Source: Achromobacter insuavis
GTDB lineage: Bacteria; Pseudomonadota; Gammaproteobacteria; Burkholderiales; Burkholderiaceae_B
Reading direction: 5' to 3'
NCBI RefSeq assembly: GCF_902859645.1
Contig: NZ_CADIJR010000038.1
Location: forward strand, 1 to 61,665
Length of the DNA stretch: 61,665 bases
The notes under the pieces are model-generated. The model did no database searches, was not told the origin of the DNA, and was given only the letters and a program-made list of their open reading frames with translations. Position numbers and translations under genes: made by a program. Positions 1 through 9,952 of this stretch are shown in pieces; the stretch's first letter is position 1, and each line of letters starts with the position of its first letter.

Positions 1-1
1 G

Positions 2-268
2 GTCGCCGCGTGGCTGGCGCCCGGTCCGGCCAGGCTCGATGTGCAGGTGGCGGGCGTGCTGGCCGGCGGCGGCCGCGGCGCGGCGGTGCTGTCGGTCAAC
101 GGCGGCCCGCCGCAGGCCTACGCGATCGGCGACAAGCTCACCCGTTCGGCGCGCCTGGTCGGCATCGACGCGCAGGCGCTGATCGTCGAGCATGGCGGGC
201 GCGAGGTCCGGTTGCCGCTGCCGACGCAGGCCGGCGACGACGGCGAAGGCATCAAGCGGGTGCCGTAG
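2..268 (+). CDS. gspC: GspC-like type II secretion protein, C-terminal fragment (cut by window edge)
   Basis: The reading frame is open from base 2, so the 5' end lies outside the window; only about 88 residues are visible. They resemble the periplasmic homology region of GspC/PulC: a strand of the type VAGVLAGGGRGAAVLSVNG, then a Gly-Asp turn (AYAIGDKL) and a closing beta segment (LIVEHGGREVRLPLP). GspC links the inner-membrane platform of the type II secretion system to the GspD secretin. No other gsp gene is inside the window, so the assignment rests on this one domain. Another small periplasmic beta-domain protein remains possible. Confidence 0.55.
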   Translation, partial: VAAWLAPGPARLDVQVAGVLAGGGRGAAVLSVNGGPPQAYAIGDKLTRSARLVGIDAQALIVEHGGREVRLPLPTQAGDDGEGIKRVP

Positions 269-277
269 CGCCTCGGG

Positions 278-757
278 TCAGAGGCCGAGCTCGGACAGTC
301 CCGGATGATCGTCGGGGCGCCGGCCCAGGGGCCAGCGGAACTTGCGGTCGGCCTCCTGGATCGGCAGGTCGTTGATGCAGGCGTAGCGGCGCGTCATCAG
401 GCCGTCCTCGCCGAACTCCCAGTTCTCGTTGCCGTACGACCGGAACCAGTTGCCGGAATCGTCGTGCCACTCATAGGCATAGCGCACCGCGATGCGGTTG
501 CCGTCGTGGGCCCACAGTTCCTTGATGAGGCGGTAGTCCAGTTCCCTGGCCCATTTGCGGGCCAGGAAGGCGCGCGCTTCCTCGCGGCTGTTGACGAACT
601 CGGCGCGGTTGCGCCAGCGCGTATCCAGGCTGTAGGCCAGCGCCACCTTGTCGGGGTCGCGGCTGTTCCAGCCGTCTTCGGCCAGGCGCACTTTCTGTAT
701 CGCGCTGTCGCGGGTGAAGGGAGGAAGAGGAGGGCGGGTGGTGGGGGTCGATGTCAT
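278..757 (-). CDS. NTF2-like (DUF1348 / SnoaL-fold) protein
   Basis: A 159-residue protein rich in Trp and Tyr with the pattern of the DUF1348 nuclear-transport-factor-2-like family: an N-terminal helix ([23 protein letters not shown]), then [22 protein letters not shown] and [24 protein letters not shown]. Such proteins form a cone-shaped pocket; no specific reaction can be assigned. The start at 757 was chosen over an in-frame upstream Met at 805 because the extra 16 residues are not family-like. It lies 81 bp downstream of the TetR gene on the same strand and is probably co-transcribed and repressed with it. Confidence 0.75.
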   Translation of the reverse strand: MTSTPTTRPPLPPFTRDSAIQKVRLAEDGWNSRDPDKVALAYSLDTRWRNRAEFVNSREEARAFLARKWARELDYRLIKELWAHDGNRIAVRYAYEWHDDSGNWFRSYGNENWEFGEDGLMTRRYACINDLPIQEADRKFRWPLGRRPDDHPGLSELGL

Positions 758-838
758 CGCGCAGGCCTCGCAGGCGGGTGGGAAAAACGGGAACGCCACG
801 GGCATGGCCGGGCGCTAGGGTCGGGCGGCGCCATCGCC

Positions 839-1417
839 TCAGTCGCCGGGACCCAGCAGCGTGGCGGCGGCGCGGCGCGCGCTGTCGGCGATGGCCGGAT
901 CGCGCGAGACCAGCGCCACGGCGATGGCGCCGTCGACCAGCACCAGCAGCTGCGCGGCGGCTTCGTCGGATTCGGGCAGCGCGGCCGCCCGGACCAGCGC
1001 GCGGATGTGATCGAGCAGCCGCGCCTTGTGTTCGCGCGCCACCGCCAGCACCGGGCTGGCCTCGTCGCCGATCTCGCCGGCGGCGTTCAGGAAGGCGCAG
1101 CCGCGGAAGTCCGCGCTGGCGAACCATTCGCGCAAGGCGTCGAACATGGACAGCAGCCGCGCCCTGGGCGTGGCCGCCCGCGATGTGGCGTCGATGAACC
1201 AGCGCATCCAGCGTTCGTCGCGCGCCCGCAGCGCCGCGGCCACCAGCGCGTCCTTGTTCGGGTAGTACTGGTACACGCGCTTGCGCGCCACGCCGGAGGT
1301 CTTGACGATGAGATCCATGCCGGTGGCGTGGATGCCGCCGGCGTAGACCAGCCGTTCGGTCGCCTGCAGCAGGCGTTGACGGGCGTCGTCGGCGGGGAGG
1401 TCGGGCGTGTCGGACAT
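839..1417 (-). CDS. TetR-family transcriptional repressor
   Basis: A 192-residue regulator with an N-terminal TetR helix-turn-helix (ARQRLLQATERLVYAGG, then MDLIVKTSGVARKRVYQYYPNKDALVAAAL) and an all-helical ligand domain. The second half (FRGCAFLNAAGEIGD) is typical of repressors beside small oxidoreductase or NTF2-like genes. The start at 1417 is preferred; an upstream in-frame start at 1453 would translate through an operator-like palindrome. Two copies of a 14-bp palindrome just upstream suggest autorepression together with the downstream DUF1348 gene. Confidence 0.85.
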   Translation of the reverse strand: MSDTPDLPADDARQRLLQATERLVYAGGIHATGMDLIVKTSGVARKRVYQYYPNKDALVAAALRARDERWMRWFIDATSRAATPRARLLSMFDALREWFASADFRGCAFLNAAGEIGDEASPVLAVAREHKARLLDHIRALVRAAALPESDEAAAQLLVLVDGAIAVALVSRDPAIADSARRAAATLLGPGD

Positions 1418-1422
1418 GATTG

Positions 1423-1471
1423 AGAATGATCGTTCTATCTGGATTGAGGGCAATCGTAGAACGATCGTTCT
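1423..1471. promoter_or_regulatory. Tandem TetR-type operators
   Basis: AGAATGATCGTTCT (1423-1436) and the perfect palindrome AGAACGATCGTTCT (1458-1471) differ at one base and are exactly 35 bp apart start to start. The first abuts the TetR start codon. Their position and symmetry fit autoregulation by the adjacent repressor; binding is inferred. Confidence 0.65.
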
Positions 1472-1870
1472 CCGCAGTCAAGCGGGTGTGTGGCGCAGGC
1501 AGCATCTCCGCACCATTCAGATACATAAGCAAAACTCAAGATGCTTGCTTTATCTGTTAATTAATACTAAAATCATTAGATCGTCACGCAAAGATCCGGA
1601 AACTATTTCGGATGCCTGCCAAGGCGTTGGCCGCCAAGCCAACCCAGTCCGCCAGGACCAAGACCGCTCTGGTCCTGGCCTTCCCCCAGGCGGTTCCATT
1701 GAAGCTCCATGCTTGGCCGCCGGCTTTTACCCGTCGACGACCCCAGGGCCATGCCCTGGCGCCCGTTCCTGATGCCTCCCTCGCATTGCCACCAGAGCAT
1801 CCCGGGCGCGCTGGATATCCGAGTCGTTCCCTGCGCAGGGCAGGCCGACATCGCACACAGGAGTACGCAC
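1472..1870 (+). other. Gene-free region: putative promoter and long structured leader
   Basis: About 400 bases without a convincing protein gene. A plausible plus-strand sigma70 promoter is TTGCTT (1545-1550), a 17-bp spacer, then TAAAAT (1568-1573), in a locally AT-rich patch. Further down, GCCAGGACCA (1651-1660) and TGGTCCTGGC (1670-1679) form a perfect 10-bp hairpin with a 9-nt loop. Overlapping ORFs here have shadow-like composition. The stretch could be a roughly 290-nt leader of the small ORF at 1871, or a small RNA gene. Confidence 0.4.
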
Positions 1871-2020
1871 ATGTCCCAACTGATCGCCAAGAAACCGCGC
1901 TTTGAAGTTCCGCCGCTGAACTGGAAGGCGCCAGGCTCGCGCCCGGACCCCGAAACCTCCTCCCGCCCGGAAACCACCGAGGCCACCCAGGACAAGAACG
2001 CGACCCGCGTCCCTGACTGA
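1871..2020 (+). CDS. Small protein of 49 residues, unknown function
   Basis: It begins MSQLIAKKPRFEVPPLNWKA and continues with a hydrophilic, Pro/Thr/Asp/Glu-rich tail that looks disordered. A good ribosome site (CAGGAG, 1858-1863) sits 7 bases before the ATG, and a strong intrinsic terminator follows the stop by 13 bases. RBS, ORF and terminator in register make it more likely real than a chance ORF. There is no signal peptide or membrane segment, and I do not recognise the family. Confidence 0.55.
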   Translation: MSQLIAKKPRFEVPPLNWKAPGSRPDPETSSRPETTEATQDKNATRVPD

Positions 2021-2033
2021 CCCGCTTCAAGGC

Positions 2034-2070
2034 AAAAACGCCGCGTCGAATCCGACGCGGCGTTTTTTTT
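2034..2070 (+). terminator. Rho-independent terminator after the small ORF
   Basis: A perfect 10-bp stem (CGCCGCGTCG 2039-2048, CGACGCGGCG 2053-2062) with a 4-nt loop, followed by eight T and preceded by five A. It can therefore also stop minus-strand transcription leaving the diguanylate cyclase gene. Confidence 0.9.
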
Positions 2071-2097
2071 GGGCGGCGCGAAGGCGGCTGTCCGCCG

Positions 2098-3861
2098 TCA
2101 GCCGGTGTCTCCGGGCACCACCCGGTTCTTGCCATCCATCTTGGCGCGATAAAGCAGTTCGTCGGCGCGGCGGAACAAGGTGTCGGCCGTGCCGGCTTCG
2201 GGCCCGCGCGCCAGGGCCACGCCGAAGCTGGCGGTCAGCCCGAACACCGTGCCGTTCTCCGCCGTCACCCGGGCCTGGGCGATGCGCTGGCGCATGCGTT
2301 CGGCCATTTCCACCGCCTGGTCGGCCGTGCCGACGTGGCACAGCACGGCGAATTCCTCGCCGCCCACCCGCGCCACCACGTCCGCCTGCCGCAAGGTCTG
2401 CCGGCACAGCTCGGCGACCGTTTTCAGGGCTTCGTCGCCGCTGGCATGGCCGTAGGTGTCGTTGATGCCCTTGAAATCGTCGATGTCGAACAGGATGAAG
2501 GCCAGCGCCGCGCCGGCGCCGCGCCATTGCGACAGGGCCTGATCCAGGCGGCTCTCGAAGGCGCGGCGGTTGAGCAGGCCAGTCAGGAAGTCGGTCTCGG
2601 CCATGACCGCCAGGTCGACGATCAGGCGGTCGCGTTCCAGTTCGGCGCGCTTGCGCGCGGCGGCGTTGTCCTTGAGCACGCTCAGCGCCTCGAACATGCC
2701 GTCGACCTCGCCGCGGTACTTGCCCACCGGAATCGCGGCGGCTGGCGTGCCGTTGGCGATGGCGCCGATGATGCGGGTGGCCTGCACGAACGGCCGGATC
2801 ACGCGCAGGCGGAATTGCCGCAGCGACAGCATCAGCGCCACCGCCAGCGCGGCGGCGGCCACCAGGGTGATGACCAGCAGCCGGATCGCATGGCGCCGAT
2901 GCTCGCGCATGCTCGCCTCCATCTGGTCCAGCATCAGGTCGCGGAACTGGCTGATGGCATGCATCAGCGGCACGTAGGTCGCGGCCAGCTCGCGCGCGCT
3001 GATGGTGGCGCCGCCGGGTTGCAGCGCCGCCATGTCGCGCACCTCCGCCAGATAGCGCATGCCCTCGCCGAAATAGAAGTGCCGCAGGTCGCCATAGGCC
3101 AGCGACGCGCGCAGGTCCGGCCGCGCCGCCAGCCGCATTTCCAGCAGGTCGTGCAACTGGTCGATGCGCCCCAACACCCGCTCCATGCGGTATTCGTCGG
3201 ATTCGGTCAGTTGGCGGTGCTTGGCCAGCGCCGGCGTGAAGGTCGAACCCAGCAGGCCCGCCTGTTCGCGCAGCTCGCTCGCCAGCAGCGCCAGGGTCAG
3301 CAGATTGGGCGCGTCGGCCTCGTTCTGCATCACCACGCCGGCGCTCTCGGCCATCGCCGCCTGCAGCTCGGGCACCAGCGCCACCATGCCGTTCACCGCC
3401 GCCAGCACGCGCTGGCCCGAGATGTCGGCGCGCGGCGTGGCGATCAGCGCGTCGGCGTTGTCGCGGGCCTTGATCAGCGCGTAGCGGATGCGCTGGATGT
3501 TGGTGAATTCCCGCGCGCTGTTCGGATTGAGCGGGGCGCGGTAAAGCGCCAGCAGGTCGGCGATGCGGGTATCGCTGCGCTCGCGCGCCGCCCGCAGCTC
3601 ATCCAGCAGCGATTCGGCGACCGGGTAGTCGGCGCCCAGGGCGGCATTCATGGGGCCGCGCTCGGCGGACACCGTTTCCATGGCCGTGATGGTGGTGCGG
3701 ACGATGGCGAAGGCGCGCAGCGCGTCGCCGGTGGCGAGATAGGCGGCGCGGCTCTGGAGCAGCAGGATCCCCGTCAGCACCGACATCGGCAGCAGCACGC
3801 CCGCCGCCAATATCAGGAAATAGCGTTCCAGTGACTTGATCGAGAATCTACTGCGCAGCAT
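2098..3861 (-). CDS. Membrane-bound diguanylate cyclase (GGDEF)
   Basis: A 587-residue protein that should make cyclic di-GMP from two GTP. An N-terminal membrane helix (about residues 16-37) precedes a long helical periplasmic sensor region of about 280 residues. A second membrane helix (LLVITLVAAAALAVALMLSL) and a HAMP-like linker lead to a C-terminal GGDEF domain. The active-site motif GGEEF is near residues 500-504, and an RQAD inhibitory-site motif lies five residues before it, so product inhibition is expected. The start at 3861 (MLRSRFSIKSLERYF) puts the first helix at the N-terminus; an upstream start at 3942 adds non-family sequence. The signal sensed is unknown. Confidence 0.9.
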   Translation of the reverse strand: MLRSRFSIKSLERYFLILAAGVLLPMSVLTGILLLQSRAAYLATGDALRAFAIVRTTITAMETVSAERGPMNAALGADYPVAESLLDELRAARERSDTRIADLLALYRAPLNPNSAREFTNIQRIRYALIKARDNADALIATPRADISGQRVLAAVNGMVALVPELQAAMAESAGVVMQNEADAPNLLTLALLASELREQAGLLGSTFTPALAKHRQLTESDEYRMERVLGRIDQLHDLLEMRLAARPDLRASLAYGDLRHFYFGEGMRYLAEVRDMAALQPGGATISARELAATYVPLMHAISQFRDLMLDQMEASMREHRRHAIRLLVITLVAAAALAVALMLSLRQFRLRVIRPFVQATRIIGAIANGTPAAAIPVGKYRGEVDGMFEALSVLKDNAAARKRAELERDRLIVDLAVMAETDFLTGLLNRRAFESRLDQALSQWRGAGAALAFILFDIDDFKGINDTYGHASGDEALKTVAELCRQTLRQADVVARVGGEEFAVLCHVGTADQAVEMAERMRQRIAQARVTAENGTVFGLTASFGVALARGPEAGTADTLFRRADELLYRAKMDGKNRVVPGDTG

Positions 3862-4074
3862 ACGGGTGGGCCGGCCTGATGCGATGTGACTGTGCGCGCA
3901 GGATACTGTAATTGCGCGGCCCCCAGGCCCGCCGCGATACATGGCATTGCGTTATCGCCGCTGCCGGCGCAACAGTCTTGCAATTGAATGCAGCCGATTA
4001 CGCCATGGCGCGAAATTCACGCAATCCGGCTGCCCGCGCGGGTAAAACACGCGCTCGGCGGCCCGCCCGACGGT

Positions 4075-4539
4075 TCATGGCCGTTCGAGGATGCGCGGCC
4101 CCGGTCCGTCGCGGCCCAGCACGTCGTCCGGATTGCGCAGCGGACAGTCCGTGAGCGACAGGCAGCCGCAGCCGATGCAGCTGTCCAGCTCGTCGCGCAG
4201 CCGGGTCAGCTTGCGGATGCGTTCATCCAGGTTGGCCCGCCATTGCGACGACAGCGCTTTCCATTGTGCTGGCGTCAGCTTGTTGCCGTCCTGCGGGAAG
4301 CGCGACATGGCCTCGCGGATTTCCTCCAGCGGAATGCCGGTGCGTTGTGCCACCTTGATGATGGCGATGTAGCGCAGCACGATGCCGGGAAAGCGGCGCT
4401 GGTTGCCGCCGCTGCGCGAGCTCTGGATCAAGCCCTTGGCTTCGTAGAAGTGGATCGTCGAGACCGGCACGCCGCTGCGCCGGGCGACTTCGCCCACCGT
4501 CATGAGCCGCGTGATGTCGATCGGCTTGTCGCCCGCCAT
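4075..4539 (-). CDS. soxR: Redox-sensitive [2Fe-2S] regulator SoxR
   Basis: A 154-residue MerR-family regulator. The N-terminal winged helix ([27 protein letters not shown]) is followed by a dimerisation helix and the SoxR cluster motif [12 protein letters not shown], giving Cys121, Cys124, Cys126 and Cys132 in the diagnostic C-x2-C-x-C-x5-C spacing. SoxR is activated by oxidation of its 2Fe-2S cluster by redox-cycling compounds. The divergent DoxX gene lies behind a canonical sox box and is the visible target. The start at 4539 is chosen because the longer form would run through the sox box. Confidence 0.95.
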   Translation of the reverse strand: MAGDKPIDITRLMTVGEVARRSGVPVSTIHFYEAKGLIQSSRSGGNQRRFPGIVLRYIAIIKVAQRTGIPLEEIREAMSRFPQDGNKLTPAQWKALSSQWRANLDERIRKLTRLRDELDSCIGCGCLSLTDCPLRNPDDVLGRDGPGPRILERP

Positions 4540-4544
4540 GGAAG

Positions 4545-4575
4545 TTGACCTCAAGTTAGGTTGAGGTCTTATAGT
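4545..4575 (+). promoter_or_regulatory. Sox box within a MerR-type promoter (19-bp spacer)
   Basis: CCTCAAGTTAGGTTGAGG (4549-4566) closely matches the known SoxR site upstream of soxS. It sits between TTGACC (-35, 4545-4550) and TATAGT (-10, 4570-4575), which are 19 bp apart, the overlong spacer that MerR-family activators correct by twisting DNA. The promoter points to the DoxX gene at 4663. Confidence 0.9.
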
Positions 4576-4662
4576 CCGTCGCGCCGGATTTGGCAACCCG
4601 CCGGATCCGCATGCCGCCCCGTCCGCCGGGCGGGGCAGCGCCGACCATCAGGAACAGGACCC

Positions 4663-5078
4663 ATGCAGACGCCGCAGTACATCGAATCCCTGCTTCAGAG
4701 CTCTTGGCTCTGGTTCATCGCCCGGCTGTGCCTGGCGGTGGTGTTCATCGCCTCGGGCGCCGCCAAGCTGATCGACTTTCCGGGCGGGGTGGCGGAAATG
4801 CGCGGCGCCGGGCTGGAGCCGGCGCGGCTGTTCAATATCGCGGTGGCGGCGCTGATGCTGGCCGGTTCGATCCTGATCCTGGCGGACCGCGCGGTCTGGC
4901 TGGCCGCCGCCGCGCTGGCGGTGTTCCTGGCGCTGACGATCTTCATCGTGCACGCCTTCTGGCGCCTGCCCGAACCGCAGGCCAAGCTGGCCCTGTTTTT
5001 CGCGCTGGAGCACGTGTCGGTCATCGGCGGCCTGTTCGCGGCCGCCATCGCCAGCCACTACCGGGCGCTGGCGGCGGC

Positions 5079-5082
<4 letters not shown>
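4663..5082 (+). CDS. DoxX-family membrane protein (SoxR target)
   Basis: A 139-residue integral membrane protein with four hydrophobic segments. The DoxX-like opening WFIARLCLAVVFIASGAAKLIDFPGG is followed by LFNIAVAALMLAGSILILADR and two further helices. Family members are linked to quinone or oxidant handling; the exact reaction is not known here. The sox box directly upstream indicates induction by redox-cycling agents. The start at 4663 follows a Shine-Dalgarno-like CAGGA. Its stop codon overlaps that of the convergent diguanylate cyclase gene within CTAG (5079-5082). Confidence 0.85.
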
Positions 5083-6650
<1,568 letters not shown>

Positions 6651-6750
6651 GGGTCTCGTTATGGGCGCGGCGCTGCGGTGTGCCGGCAGGCGCCATTGTA
6701 TGCAAGCGCGCGCCGGGTCTCCCCGGGATCGAGCGGGTGTGGCTGGCGCG

Positions 6751-7833
6751 CTACGGTGTTTCGTCCCCGGATGGCGTGTCCAGCAGGCGCGCCGCGCGCG
6801 ACCGGGGCGCGGCGCCGGCCCGGAAATACCCCATGACGGTGGCCACGCTGGCATGGCCGGTCATGGCCATGGCGTCGCCCAGCGGCACATTCTGGCGTCC
6901 GGCCTCGGTCACGAAGCCCGAGCGCAGGCTGTGGGCCGAGAAATCGCCCTCGATACCCGCCAGCCGGCAGCGCTCCTGGACGATGGCGCGCACCGCGGCG
7001 GCGGCCAGCGGCTCGCCGATCACGTCGCCGCGGCGGATGCGGCGGAACAGCGCGCCCTGGCGGATGCCGCTGGCGGCCAGCCAGGCGTCCAGGGCCCGCG
7101 CCGCCGCGCCGGCGATCGGCTTGCGGTCCTGGGCGCGGTCGGCGCCGGACTGGTTGGTCTTGGAGTGCGACAGCAGATAGAGGTAGTCCTCGCCCACCTT
7201 GCGGGTGTTCTCGACGGTGGCCCCGACCACCTCGGAGCGCCGCCGGCCGCCGCTGGACCAGGCGAACAGCAGCAACGCCCGGTCGCGCTGGCCGCGCAGG
7301 GAGTCGTCGCAGGTGTCCAGCAGGGCCTGCAGCGGCTCGCGCGTCAGGGCGTCCTTGCGGGCCGGCGTCGCGCCGCGGCGGGCGTAGGCGCGGCGGGTAC
7401 GGGCCAGCAGCTCGCGCACGGCGGCGGCGCGGCAGGGGTTGGGCAGCCCGGCCAGTTCATGGGCCTTGGACAGCACCGACAGCCGCTGCAGCAGCGTGTT
7501 CAGGCTGGGCGGCCCGAGCCGGCCCTTGGCCTTGAGCCGCACCAGCTCGCTGTCCAGCGCCGGCGGCAGTTCCGAGGTCAGCCCGTGGGCGCCGGTGCGC
7601 TGGGCGTGGTCCACCACGAACTGGATCACCGCCGCCTCGGACAGGGGCAGGGCCAGCGGCTGGCCATAGCGCAGGCCGAACCAGGCCGACCAGTAGCGGA
7701 TCGCGGCGCGATAGCTGGCGGCCGTATTGGGCGAACTGCCTTCGCGCAGCAGGTCGCGCATGGCGGCGTCGGCCTGGCGGTCGAGCGCGCGGGGGTCCAG
7801 CAGGGGCAGCGGGGCCGGGGAGGAGGGCAGCAT
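6751..7833 (-). CDS. Tyrosine recombinase / integrase-family protein
   Basis: A 360-residue protein with an N-terminal SAM-like core-binding domain (about 20-130) and a C-terminal catalytic domain. The visible catalytic residues are an Arg in SSGGRRRSEV (about 197-199), His301 and Arg304 in HSLRSGF, His327 in TGHAS and Tyr336 in MGYF. The full set suggests an active strand-exchange enzyme. No phage genes, tRNA, att repeats or integron cassettes lie nearby, so this appears to be a resident recombinase or a remnant of an old element. Substrate sites are unknown. Confidence 0.85.
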   Translation of the reverse strand: MLPSSPAPLPLLDPRALDRQADAAMRDLLREGSSPNTAASYRAAIRYWSAWFGLRYGQPLALPLSEAAVIQFVVDHAQRTGAHGLTSELPPALDSELVRLKAKGRLGPPSLNTLLQRLSVLSKAHELAGLPNPCRAAAVRELLARTRRAYARRGATPARKDALTREPLQALLDTCDDSLRGQRDRALLLFAWSSGGRRRSEVVGATVENTRKVGEDYLYLLSHSKTNQSGADRAQDRKPIAGAAARALDAWLAASGIRQGALFRRIRRGDVIGEPLAAAAVRAIVQERCRLAGIEGDFSAHSLRSGFVTEAGRQNVPLGDAMAMTGHASVATVMGYFRAGAAPRSRAARLLDTPSGDETP

Positions 7834-7933
7834 GCGGGGCGGGAAATGACCGGGATCGCGGAGCCTGGCGTGGCAACGCCCGTGGATACTATCATTCCGC
7901 TACGTCGCTACCCGCCCCGAAGGTGCTGCCCGG

Positions 7934-8962
7934 ATGCATGATTCCACCTACCGCATGATCGCCGCGCTGCGGATGCGCCAGTTCGAATTGCTGACGGTGC
8001 TGGCGGACACCGGCAGCATGCGCGCCGCGGGCGAGAAGCTCTGCGTGAGCACCGCCGCGGTCAGCAAGGGCCTGGGAGAAATCGAGACGCTGCTGGGCAT
8101 CACCGTGTTCGAGCGCCATGGCCGCGGCGTGAGCCTGACGCGCGACGGCGACATCCTGGTGCACCGCGCCCGCCTGCTGCTGTCCGAGGTGGCCAATCTG
8201 GCCGATGACCTGCGCGACCGCAAGCTGGGACACGATGCGGTCCTGCGCATCGGCGCGCCGCCCTTCATCGCCTGGTCGCTGCTGCCCGACGTGCTGCGCG
8301 GCATGGCGGGCGACGCGGGATTGCCGCCGGTGCAGATCGTCGAAGGCCGCCTGGACGACACGCAGCGCAAGCTCGAAAGCGGCGAGATCGACGTCCTGCT
8401 GACCATGAACACCTCGTCCGAGCTTGGCGGGCTGTGCCAGGAGGGGCTGATGATCCGGCCGGTGGGCCGGGAACAGTGGATCGTGGTGTGCGCCGGCGAT
8501 CACCCGCTGGCCCTGGCGCCGCGCGCGGCGCCGTGGACCTGGCGCGAACTGAAACAGCAGGCCTGGGTATTGCCGGCCCGGCCGACGCAGGCCCGGCTGA
8601 TGATCGAGCAGTTGCTGCTGGACCACAACCTGCCGCCCATCGCGCCCGCCATCGAGTCCATGAACGCCATCACCAATCTCAAGCTGGTCGAACGCCGGCT
8701 GGGCCTGAGCCTGCTGGCCCGGCGCACGGTGGAGGAGCGCCTGGCCCGCGGCAGCCTGGTGGCGCTACCGGTCGAGGCGCTGCCGGAGCCGATCCCGATC
8801 GTGATGGTGTACCGGACGCCGTGGCACCAGGACGACATCATCGAGCGCTTTCACGATGCCGCGCACGCGCTCCTGCAGGCCGCCACCAGCGCCTCGGCCG
8901 ACATGCCGTCGGGCAGCAGCGCGGCCAGCAGGTCATTGCGGTCGCGGAACGATTCGGCGTAG
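7934..8962 (+). CDS. LysR-family transcriptional regulator
   Basis: A 342-residue regulator with an N-terminal winged helix (MRQFELLTVLADTGSMRAAGEKLCVSTAAVSKGLGEIETLLG) and a C-terminal substrate-binding fold. The last ~35 residues (after HALLQAATSA) extend beyond the usual LysR length and run antisense through the end of the opine dehydrogenase gene, a 112-bp convergent overlap. The gene closes the region holding the opine-dehydrogenase operon and may regulate it, although a second LysR gene (12121) is better placed. Confidence 0.88.
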   Translation: MHDSTYRMIAALRMRQFELLTVLADTGSMRAAGEKLCVSTAAVSKGLGEIETLLGITVFERHGRGVSLTRDGDILVHRARLLLSEVANLADDLRDRKLGHDAVLRIGAPPFIAWSLLPDVLRGMAGDAGLPPVQIVEGRLDDTQRKLESGEIDVLLTMNTSSELGGLCQEGLMIRPVGREQWIVVCAGDHPLALAPRAAPWTWRELKQQAWVLPARPTQARLMIEQLLLDHNLPPIAPAIESMNAITNLKLVERRLGLSLLARRTVEERLARGSLVALPVEALPEPIPIVMVYRTPWHQDDIIERFHDAAHALLQAATSASADMPSGSSAASRSLRSRNDSA

Positions 8963-9951
8963 ACCGCCTCCAGCAGGGTGATGCAGGCGGACAGCAGCGG
9001 GCAATCGATGCCCAAGAGGCGCGCCAGCCGTTCCTGGAACACCAGGCCGAACGGCACGTCCTCCAGCACGTAGCGATGCGCCAGCCGGGCCGGGCCGAGC
9101 GGGCCGGCGCCGCGTGCGTCGATGGCCCGCGCGATGTCCTCCAACGGGCCCAGCGGCACGTGGTACGAGCGCGAGTAATGCTGCGCCAGGGTCGGCAGCG
9201 TGAATCCCAGCGCCCCGGCCAGCGCCAGCCGTTCCCCATCCAGCGCCTGCGCCATGTTGGCGACCACGCCGGTGAAGTGGCCGAACAGCGGCCAGGCCTC
9301 GCCGCGGTCCATCCGGGTGAGGTTGGGGATCACCTCCGCCGCATGCGCGATCGGGTTGATGTTGGCCAGGGTGCTGGCCAGCAGGTTGTCGACCGGCGTG
9401 AACCGGTCGCCGAACAGGGTCCGGCAATCGGCCAGCGCGTCGCCGCCGCCCTCGGACGGGGCCAGCCAGGCCATGCCGATCTGGCCGCGCGGCGCGTTCA
9501 GGTGCAGGCGGCCGTCAGGCAGGAAGTGGGCGGTGGTGAGGGTCGTGCTCCAGCCGACCGCGGTGACGTCGGCGCCATGCGCCGCCGCCGTCCGCCGCAG
9601 CCACAGAGGCAGCAGCGACAGGGCGCCGCTGACGATCAGGGTCTGGCCGTCGCGCCAGTAGGGCGCCGCGTCTTGCAGGACCTGCCGGTACTGGGACGCG
9701 GGCAGGCAGATGAAGACATGGCTGTAGTCCGACAGGTCGGCCAGCCGCGCCAGCCGTTCCACCGCCACGGCGCCCTCCAGCGCGCCGACGCAGTCGAAGC
9801 GCGCCCGGCCGGGCTCGGCATGCGGCCGCAGGCGCCGCCCGGTGGGCGACCACATCGCCACCGGCAGGCCGCTGGCCCGCAGATAGGCCGCCGTGGCGCA
9901 GCCGATGCCGCCGGCCCCGACGATCGCGATACGGAAATCGTTGCGCGGCAT
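8851..9951 (-). CDS. Opine / octopine-type NAD(P) dehydrogenase
   Basis: A 366-residue protein with an N-terminal Rossmann motif (IAIVGAGGIGCATAAYLRASG) and a C-terminal helical domain carrying NINPIAHAAEVIPNLTRMDRGE, like the octopine/nopaline dehydrogenase C-terminal domain. Such enzymes reversibly join an amino acid and a 2-oxo acid by reductive amination. Here it starts one base after the stop of a Bug-type binding-protein gene and shares an operon with a 2-hydroxyacid dehydrogenase, which suggests breakdown of an imported opine- or hydroxyacid-like compound. The ketopantoate reductase superfamily is related and cannot be fully excluded. Confidence 0.72.
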   Translation of the reverse strand: MPRNDFRIAIVGAGGIGCATAAYLRASGLPVAMWSPTGRRLRPHAEPGRARFDCVGALEGAVAVERLARLADLSDYSHVFICLPASQYRQVLQDAAPYWRDGQTLIVSGALSLLPLWLRRTAAAHGADVTAVGWSTTLTTAHFLPDGRLHLNAPRGQIGMAWLAPSEGGGDALADCRTLFGDRFTPVDNLLASTLANINPIAHAAEVIPNLTRMDRGEAWPLFGHFTGVVANMAQALDGERLALAGALGFTLPTLAQHYSRSYHVPLGPLEDIARAIDARGAGPLGPARLAHRYVLEDVPFGLVFQERLARLLGIDCPLLSACITLLEAVYAESFRDRNDLLAALLPDGMSAEALVAACRSACAAS

Positions 9952-9952
9952 G

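Noticed and set aside
1612-1905. ORF of 97 codons overlapping the leader of the small gene
   Set aside because: It has no RBS, Pro/Arg/Ala-rich composition typical of frame noise, and overlaps the better-supported 49-codon ORF.
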